This document shows, piece by piece, positions 6,354 to 10,398 of a DNA stretch of 10,398 bases (position 1 is its first letter; each line of letters opens with the position of its first letter). The DNA is taken from assembly GCA_021372185.1 (NCBI GenBank), contig JAJFUY010000143.1:1-10398 (forward strand). Direction: 5' to 3'. This DNA comes from Chlamydiales bacterium. GTDB taxonomy: Bacteria; Chlamydiota; Chlamydiia; Chlamydiales; FEN-1388. The notes beneath the pieces were generated by a model that worked only from the letters and a program-made list of their open reading frames with translations, ran no database searches and was not told the DNA's origin. The position numbers and the translations under genes are program-made.

Positions 6354-6404
6354 CTTATTCTTATTCTGTTTTTAATCGCGTCAAAAAGACAGACTAAGAC
6401 TAAG
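6354..6404. terminator. Long imperfect hairpin, possible bidirectional terminator
   Basis: CTTATTCTTATTCTG (6354-6368) pairs with CAGACTAAGACTAAG (6390-6404) with two mismatches. The stem continues through T/A runs (6370-6373 with 6384-6387) around an AATCGCG-containing loop. It starts 17 nt after the plus-strand stop. The stem is AT-rich and the canonical trailing T-run is missing, so terminator activity is only plausible. Confidence 0.4.
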
Positions 6405-6415
6405 ACTAAGATTAA
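6392..6415 (+). repeat. Hexanucleotide tandem repeat (GACTAA)x3 + GATTAA
   Basis: Three exact GACTAA units and one single-base variant are followed directly by the left end of the fold-back element. The last unit supplies the TTAA at that element's left border. Confidence 0.8.
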
Positions 6416-6599
6416 GAACCTCTTGCAAAACTCTGGCGCTCGGCAAAAACGCCCTTTTAAGCCATTTTGCCCCCAGCCCCCTCGCCCTACTCACTTGAGT
6501 ATGGTGCTCGGGGGCTGGCTACGGTCGCTAAAGCGACGGGCAAACTGGCTTAAAATCATCGTTTTTGCCGAGGGCCCGAGTTTTGCAAAAGGTTCTTAA
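6412..6599. mobile_element. 188-bp fold-back (MITE-like) element with ~60-bp terminal inverted repeats
   Basis: The ends TTAAGAACC (6412-6420) and GGTTCTTAA (6591-6599) begin inverted repeats of about 60 nt. The shared inner sequence is CTYTTGCAAAACT, then GCTCGGCAAAAACG (CCTCGG on the other arm), then TTTTAAGCC and TTTGCC. By eye they are nearly 90 % identical. The centre holds more pairing: CCAGCCCCC with GGGGGCTGG, TACTCA with TGAGTA, and a small GTCGCT/AGCGAC hairpin present in only one arm. There is no coding capacity. If the outer TTAA is a target duplication, the element proper is 6416-6595. It looks like a non-autonomous insertion element; the parent transposase is not in the window. 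Confidence 0.65.
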
Positions 6600-6641
6600 G
6601 ATCAGAAAAATCCTTAAGTTGACGCCATTGGCAGCAGATTT

Positions 6642-6704
6642 GTGGGCCGTAGGTCCACGCTTATTATTAGCCCACACTGTAGCGACGCAGGTGCAAAGTG
6701 TGGG
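6642..6704 (+). repeat. Bipartite hairpin module C1 (B-linker-A)
   Basis: Hairpin B is GTGGGCC / GGTCCAC around GTA (6642-6658, one G-T pair). The linker is GCTTATTATTAG. Hairpin A has CCCACACT (6671-6678) pairing with AGTGTGGG (6697-6704) and is followed by AACC. Confidence 0.75.
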
Positions 6705-6721
6705 AACCAACGTAATTGAAG

Positions 6722-6830
6722 TTTAGAGCCACTTTAGTGGCTGCGTGAATTTTTTTACAATTTCCCCATAGTTTGCGCCAAGGCGCTACACAATGGGTAA
6801 ATAATAAGTCGCCACATTCGTGGCTCTAAA
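6722..6830. repeat. Inner palindrome core with three hairpins
   Basis: The first hairpin is AGCCAC / GTGGCT around TTTA (6727-6742), followed by a T-run (6750-6756). The second is a CCCAT / ATGGG hairpin (6765-6797) with inner GCGCC-AA-GGCGC (6775-6786). The linker TAAATAATAAGTC leads to the third, GCCAC / GTGGC around ATTC (6811-6824). The outer ends are the inverted pair TTTAGAGCCAC and GTGGCTCTAAA. Confidence 0.7.
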
Positions 6831-6848
6831 TATTAATTACATGAGGTT

Positions 6849-6911
6849 CCCACGGTTTGCCCCTGCGGGCCTGCACCATGGGCTAATAATAATCGTGGAC
6901 CTACGGCCCAC
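6849..6911 (-). repeat. Bipartite hairpin module C3, inverted copy of C1 with changed A stem
   Basis: Hairpin A has CCCACGGT (6849-6856) with ACCATGGG (6875-6882) and an inner GCCC/GGGC stem. The linker is CTAATAATAATC. Hairpin B is GTGGACC / GGCCCAC around TAC (6895-6911). Read on the minus strand, the B part and linker are nearly identical to C1, while the A stem has different base pairs. Confidence 0.75.
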
Positions 6912-6962
6912 AAATTTGTTTATTTTTAGTAGCTGAGGGCCAATATTTTCCTGACATGTTGT

Positions 6963-6984
6963 CCCAGGGCAACTTCGGTGTGGG
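6963..6984 (+). repeat. Solo A-type hairpin C4 near the end of the minus-strand operon
   Basis: CCCA (6963-6966) pairs with TGGG (6981-6984), with weaker inner pairing. It ends TGTGGGAA like the other A hairpins but has no B partner. It sits 6 nt beyond the stop codon of the last minus-strand gene and may be a degraded module. It has no T-run, so a terminator role is doubtful. Confidence 0.4.
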
Positions 6985-6990
6985 AATTAC

Positions 6991-7203
6991 TTAAAGTTTG
7001 TTGATGAGCTGGCATTGGGGGCAGCGGGAGAGCTGTTTTTGGGTGTCTTCGAGGTAGTGGAAGTAGCAAAATTCGCATGTTTTGTGGGCTTGGGTAAATT
7101 GCACCACTTCTTTTTTGCGCGTGGCAAGCCAGATGCCAATAACTACAAATATGCTTATGGCCAGGTACAACACGCAGGCAGATTCTGGGGCTATCTCAAT
7201 CAT
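6991..7203 (-). CDS. Small membrane-anchored zinc-ribbon protein (70 aa)
   Basis: This 70-residue protein has one membrane helix (about residues 10-27, VLYLAISIFVVIGIWLA) followed by basic RKK, which predicts a periplasmic N-terminus and a cytoplasmic tail. The tail has two CxxC knuckles, Cys43-x2-Cys46 and Cys61-x2-Cys64, separated by 14 residues, the layout of a rubredoxin/zinc-ribbon metal site. The start ATG overlaps the stop of the upstream TonB-like gene by 4 bp (ATGA), so it is translationally coupled and is the last gene of the operon. Length, four conserved-type cysteines and the overlap argue that it is real. Its function is unknown; a role in assembling or regulating the ExbB-ExbD motor is inference. 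In Chlamydia I would expect tolB and pal after the TonB-like gene, but here the operon ends. Confidence 0.75.
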   Translation of the reverse strand: MIEIAPESACVLYLAISIFVVIGIWLATRKKEVVQFTQAHKTCEFCYFHYLEDTQKQLSRCPQCQLINKL

Positions 7204-7934
7204 TTTAAAAAGCCTTTTATCTCATCTCCGCTACAGCAAAAGACAAGCGTTATCCTGCCAGTTATTTGGTTTTCTGAAAAGGGTTCAAACGTAATTTCGT
7301 CAATCAGCTTATCGGCACATGCTTGAAGCCTTTTATCAAGGAGAACCTGTTCTCTTTCGTGGCGTATGATGTGACCGGTTGCGCCATCTACTGTCACTTT
7401 ATATTCTATAGGCAGATGATTTGAGGTGAGGGCAAAACGGCCAAGGCTTTCATAGGGGCCTTTATCCCGAAAATTCTTTGAGCCATCTTCTAGGAGCGTT
7501 AGTTTTTTGAGGTCGTGAGATAATTTAAGCTGTAGCGGATACATTTTGGCGGCCCAGGTTGATTTGGGTGCAAGGTCTGCTATGTCAGCATCACTAAATG
7601 CAGTTAACGAGTTAGGGGGAAGATGTGTAGTTTCTAGCTCATATTTTGATGGGGGATTCAAAAGCGCAAGGTTCATGGCCTTGTATTCAGATTCTGGAAT
7701 AGTGGCTAAGAATGTTTTATGAGATACATCTTCTGCATCTATAACTTTGGCCTCTGTAATAGGTTCAGCATCTATGGCAACATTAAGTGGCAGCATTTGG
7801 GGTGTGTTTTCTTGGTAATCATTAAACCGTATACGAAAGGTGCCAAAAAGCACGAGATGAAATAAAAGTGAATAGAAGAGTGCCTGTAAAAGTGCTTTAT
7901 CTAGAAAAGATTTAGAAGCATGTACAGTCAGCAT
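7200..7934 (-). CDS. TonB/TolA-like periplasmic energy-transducer protein
   Basis: This 244-residue protein has one N-terminal membrane anchor (about residues 13-33, KALLQALFYSLLFHLVLFG) and a periplasmic remainder, the topology of TonB and TolA. The C-terminal ~60 residues (176-236) resemble a TonB/TolA C-terminal fold: EYKVTVDGATGHI, then a helix DKRLQACADKLIDEI, then TFEPFSENQITGRITLVF, the usual alpha helix followed by F-x-P and a beta strand. There is no Pro-Lys/Glu-rich linker like that of E. coli TonB and no long TolA helix, so it is compact. It lies 6 nt after ExbD and overlaps the zinc-ribbon gene by 4 bp. In Chlamydia trachomatis a poorly characterised gene (CT598 as I recall) occupies this place after exbB and exbD; this is probably its counterpart. 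It should carry force from the motor to an outer-membrane or periplasmic target. Confidence 0.7.
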   Translation of the reverse strand: MLTVHASKSFLDKALLQALFYSLLFHLVLFGTFRIRFNDYQENTPQMLPLNVAIDAEPITEAKVIDAEDVSHKTFLATIPESEYKAMNLALLNPPSKYELETTHLPPNSLTAFSDADIADLAPKSTWAAKMYPLQLKLSHDLKKLTLLEDGSKNFRDKGPYESLGRFALTSNHLPIEYKVTVDGATGHIIRHEREQVLLDKRLQACADKLIDEITFEPFSENQITGRITLVFCCSGDEIKGFLK

Positions 7935-7940
7935 TGCTTT

Positions 7941-8366
7941 TTATACCTTTGGCTTAAATGCAAGGCGAATGCGCGGTGAGCACTCTTGCACCTGAGAAAA
8001 AAGCCGCAAAAACTGGCCGTAGTCTACACGTCTATCAATGCTTAACACTATTGTGGGGACACTTGTGGCATTTTGTTCTTTCATAGCCGTAATCAGTTCT
8101 TTTAGGCGCTCTTGCACTGATGCCATGTCTACAATTTCTTTTTTTGACCCTAAGTAAATCACGTTGTCGCTATCCATAATCACAATAAGCTGCGCAATTT
8201 TTGCAGGCTGATCACAGGCTAGTTGTGGAGTTTCGATAAGTAAAGACTTTAAGGGCAAAATTTCTGAGGTAACAAGAAAAAATATGAGCAATAAAAAGAT
8301 AACGTCCACAAGGGGCGTTAAATCTATCAAGTTTAAACAGGGTTTAAGACGTGGTTGAAAGCGCAT
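7941..8366 (-). CDS. exbD: ExbD/TolR-family biopolymer transport protein
   Basis: This 141-residue ExbD/TolR protein is the proton-channel partner of ExbB/TolQ in the inner membrane. It has a short cytoplasmic N-terminus, one membrane helix with the signature LTPLVDVIFLLLIFFLVTS (residues 16-34) including the essential Asp21 that is protonated during the motor cycle, and a periplasmic domain with the typical VPTIVLSIDRRVDYGQFLRLF segment (about 103-123). The length is normal. It starts 8 nt after the ExbB stop and is followed 6 nt later by the TonB-like gene, so the three are one operon. Whether the system is functionally Tol or Ton cannot be decided from this gene alone. Confidence 0.93.
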   Translation of the reverse strand: MRFQPRLKPCLNLIDLTPLVDVIFLLLIFFLVTSEILPLKSLLIETPQLACDQPAKIAQLIVIMDSDNVIYLGSKKEIVDMASVQERLKELITAMKEQNATSVPTIVLSIDRRVDYGQFLRLFSQVQECSPRIRLAFKPKV

Positions 8367-8374
8367 AAGTACTC

Positions 8375-9025
8375 TTAGTTCGCACGAGATTCTAAAAGGT
8401 CTACAACTTCAGCGGCTGTTGCCTGCATCTCTACTGTCACGCCCTCTATCCGGCTAATGAGATAGTTATAGGCAATAACAGCCGGTATTGCTACTACAAG
8501 GCCAGCAGCCGTAGTCATAAGGGCATATTCCATAGCCTCACCAATTTGCGTAGCTGATATTTCAACAAGACTCGATACGCGCATTTCACCAAAGGCTTTA
8601 ATAAAGCCAATAACTGTGCCAAGTAATCCAATTAAAGGGGCAATGTGGGCAATGATAGAAAGTATGCGCGCATTTTTTTCCATCTTGGCAATTTCGACTA
8701 AGCCGCGAAGTTCCATGGCGTTTTCAATATATTCTATAGGCCGCGTATGCTTACAGAGGCCCGCTTTTACAATATTGGCTACAGCTCCGCCTTGGGTTTC
8801 ACAAACATTCATGGCTTCAACAATATTGCCATCAAGAATTTCTTGGCGCACTCTAAAAAGTAAGGGGGCAGTATCTGTATCAATCTTTTTGAGGTAGAGA
8901 ACGCGCTCAAAAAACACGCCCGCGGCAAGTATTGAGCAAAATATGATGACAACAAGCACCATGTTTACATGGGCAAGCCAGTTTCCAAGATCTTGTAAAA
9001 TCAACCACACACTATTCGAATCCAT
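8375..9025 (-). CDS. exbB: ExbB/TolQ/MotA-family proton channel protein
   Basis: This 216-residue ExbB/TolQ protein forms the pentameric inner-membrane proton channel that powers a TonB/TolA-type arm. Three membrane helices are visible at about 20-40, 124-145 and 165-190, with a cytoplasmic loop between the first two. The signature APLIGLLGTVIGFIKAF (129-145) and AMEYALMTTAAGLVVAIPAVIAYN (164-187) are the conserved second and third helices, with the Thr residues that line the channel. The start ATG lies inside the end of the upstream TPR gene (14-bp overlap), indicating translational coupling. It is followed closely by exbD. The length is slightly shorter than E. coli TolQ (230 aa), which is normal for the family. 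Confidence 0.94.
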   Translation of the reverse strand: MDSNSVWLILQDLGNWLAHVNMVLVVIIFCSILAAGVFFERVLYLKKIDTDTAPLLFRVRQEILDGNIVEAMNVCETQGGAVANIVKAGLCKHTRPIEYIENAMELRGLVEIAKMEKNARILSIIAHIAPLIGLLGTVIGFIKAFGEMRVSSLVEISATQIGEAMEYALMTTAAGLVVAIPAVIAYNYLISRIEGVTVEMQATAAEVVDLLESRAN

Positions 9026-10398
9026 AATTGTCCTCTAATTTTTTTGCAGCTCTTGCTGCCCACTCTCCGCCCTTTTTGGCGCATGTCTGAAGCTGTCTAA
9101 AGGCTAAATCTCGTCTTCCCTTATCTTCATAAAGCTCAGCTCTTAAGAACATCGCATGAATACGGGTAGCAGATGCGCTATGCTCGTTAATTACCGTCGA
9201 CAATAGCATCATAGCCTTATCAAGTTCTTTACATTTACGATGTACTTGAGCTTTAGCAATGAGTATTTCTAACGTAAGATCTTGATTTTCTTCATCAGTA
9301 ACTGCCGCTTGGGCTTGCTCCAGTAATTTGAACGCCTCGTCATACGTTCCTTCCTTACTTTTGCTTTGAGCCAAATCAAGCAGAGCTAAAATAAGAGACT
9401 CGCCTTTTGTATGTCCACTTTTTGCTGCATATTCTACCAGATTGGCAAGTTCTTCACGAGCCAGGCTTTCATTTCCCTGCAAAAGATGTGCGCGAGATTT
9501 TAAAAACGAAGTTTTTTGCCAAAGTTGAGGTGAAATATTGGTTTTTTCTTTAATCCGGTTGCATCCATCTACCACCTCAGTAAAATTAGCAAGGGTAAAA
9601 TGCGTCTGAACTTTTGCATATTCGGCCTCATATAGACGTTCTATAAAATGTGCTCGCATTTGGATAGAAAGATTGGGGGCCAGAGTGTTGCCTTGATTGA
9701 TAGCTGCATCAAGAGAGGTAATAACTTCTTGCAGTGTTTTTGTTTGGGCGGCTGATAAACTATTTTGAGGGCATTCTTCCCTATTTTGCTGAGCTACAAA
9801 AATGGCTGCAAGTACACCAAATGGGCTATCAGCATAAGATATTGGCATTTTTTTTAGGTGGCCTATAGCCTGGATATCACCTGAGGCATACTGCTGTTCT
9901 GAATAGTGCCTCCAGTAAGCCTCCGGAGCATAAGGTGATTGAGGGTAGTCTTGGCACAGTTCAATAAAAAATGTTTTAGAATTGAGAATTGAACCCATAA
10001 AAAAGAGCACTTCATCGCGATGCGCAGCATGAGGGTAATCAGCCTCGAGTATAGAAAAGGCGGTCAGCGCGTTTGAATGATCGTTCATGTGCCAAGAGAG
10101 AAGCGCTTTTTGAAAGAGCACTTCAGCAAAGTAGGGGCTATCAGGATATTTTTGTAAAAATTGATTGCAAAGCCATATGGCTTTTTCATGCGATGCTTTT
10201 TTGTTCACTTTGCAGACTTCACAAGAGCTTACTATGTAGAGCCAATGGCTTCTTTCGATGAGATCTGGGTTTTTTTGAACAAGCAAGGCATTTTCAACGT
10301 ACTCGCAAGCGGTTTCTGGCGTGTTTTTGTCTAAACAAAAAAAGATGATTTTTTCAAAGAGGGGGTAATAGATCTCTAGTGAATTTGACTCTTGCAGC
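9012..10398 (-). CDS. TPR-repeat protein of the ExbB/ExbD operon (5' end outside window)
   Basis: The reading frame is open to the window edge (461 codons visible). A TTG at 10284-10286 is therefore probably internal, since the in-frame upstream sequence also looks like protein (for example LEIYYPLFEKIIFFCLDKNTPETACEYVENA). The visible part consists of tandem helical pairs. YPDSPYFAEVLFQKALLSW...ALTAFSILEADYPHAAHRDEVLFFMG is typical of the YbgF/CpoB and BamD type of TPR. Further repeats near the C-terminus include GTYDEAFKLLEQAQ, KELDKAMMLLSTVI and GRRDLAFRQLQTCA. Such proteins scaffold periplasmic or envelope complexes, and CpoB works with TolA in E. coli. Here it is the upstream gene, overlapping exbB by 14 bp, so it should be made together with the motor. 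Location (signal peptide or lipobox) cannot be judged because the N-terminus is missing. Confidence 0.85.
   Translation of the reverse strand, partial: LQESNSLEIYYPLFEKIIFFCLDKNTPETACEYVENALLVQKNPDLIERSHWLYIVSSCEVCKVNKKASHEKAIWLCNQFLQKYPDSPYFAEVLFQKALLSWHMNDHSNALTAFSILEADYPHAAHRDEVLFFMGSILNSKTFFIELCQDYPQSPYAPEAYWRHYSEQQYASGDIQAIGHLKKMPISYADSPFGVLAAIFVAQQNREECPQNSLSAAQTKTLQEVITSLDAAINQGNTLAPNLSIQMRAHFIERLYEAEYAKVQTHFTLANFTEVVDGCNRIKEKTNISPQLWQKTSFLKSRAHLLQGNESLAREELANLVEYAAKSGHTKGESLILALLDLAQSKSKEGTYDEAFKLLEQAQAAVTDEENQDLTLEILIAKAQVHRKCKELDKAMMLLSTVINEHSASATRIHAMFLRAELYEDKGRRDLAFRQLQTCAKKGGEWAARAAKKLEDNYGFE

Larger units (their letters stand above)
6638..6915. repeat. Second large palindrome, 278 bp, mirror-symmetric about 6776.5
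   Basis: ATTTGTGGGCC (6638-6648) mirrors GGCCCACAAAT (6905-6915). The complete modules at 6642-6704 and 6849-6911 are exact mirror positions, as are TTTAGAGCCAC (6722-6732) and GTGGCTCTAAA (6820-6830) to within one base. The design matches the palindrome at 545-1012 but the stem sequences differ. There is no credible ORF. Confidence 0.85.

Noticed and set aside
6528..6710. Minus-strand 60-codon open frame
   Set aside because: It spans the junction of the fold-back element and the second palindrome; translated repeat sequence only.
10284..10286. TTG as start of the TPR gene
   Set aside because: The frame remains open with protein-like sequence up to the window edge and there is no Shine-Dalgarno before the TTG; the gene is treated as truncated by the window.

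Overview
This window looks like chromosomal DNA of a Gram-negative bacterium, most consistent with the phylum Chlamydiota, probably an environmental, amoeba-associated type. The reasons are a 23S-5S rRNA tail with no tRNA in the spacer, a class-II type III secretion chaperone of the SycD/LcrH family, a PreP-type M16C metalloprotease, and an ExbB-ExbD-TonB/TolA-like operon. Each family is known from chlamydiae, but the combination is inference. The DNA is moderately AT-rich and the coding regions are compact.

Layout. 1-540: 3' end of 23S rRNA, a short spacer, complete 5S rRNA and a strong intrinsic terminator. 541-1065: no gene; a roughly 464-bp imperfect palindrome built from several small hairpin modules. 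1066-4434 (+): a 97-aa two-helix membrane protein with an internal duplication, then a 978-aa secreted PreP-like zinc protease. 4435-6337 (+): an uncertain 79-aa ORF, a 253-aa SycD/LcrH-like TPR chaperone with a long N-terminal extension, and a 260-aa unknown protein coupled to it by a 4-bp GTGA overlap. 6338-6990: a gene-free convergent intergenic region with a long hairpin, a hexamer tandem repeat, a 188-bp fold-back element flanked by TTAA, and a second large palindrome (about 278 bp) built on the same modular plan as the first. 6991-10398 (-): an operon read right to left: a TPR protein cut by the window edge, ExbB/TolQ, ExbD/TolR, a short TonB/TolA-like protein and a 70-aa membrane-anchored zinc-ribbon protein. 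All are tightly spaced or overlapping.

Function. The minus-strand operon should build a proton-motive-force-driven inner-membrane motor with its periplasmic arm. The plus-strand chaperone probably handles hydrophobic type III translocators or effectors, and its coupled partner is a candidate member of that pathway. The M16C protease would degrade peptides in the periplasm.

The most unusual material is non-coding. Two intergenic palindromes share one architecture: a short hairpin with a GTA loop, a TTATNATTAG-like linker, and a CCCA...TGGG hairpin. Their stems differ, but base pairing is preserved by compensatory changes. The heptamer CCGTAGG (either strand) recurs nine times in these regions. 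This suggests a structured repeat family that spreads between genes. All assignments come from reading the sequence; no database search was run.
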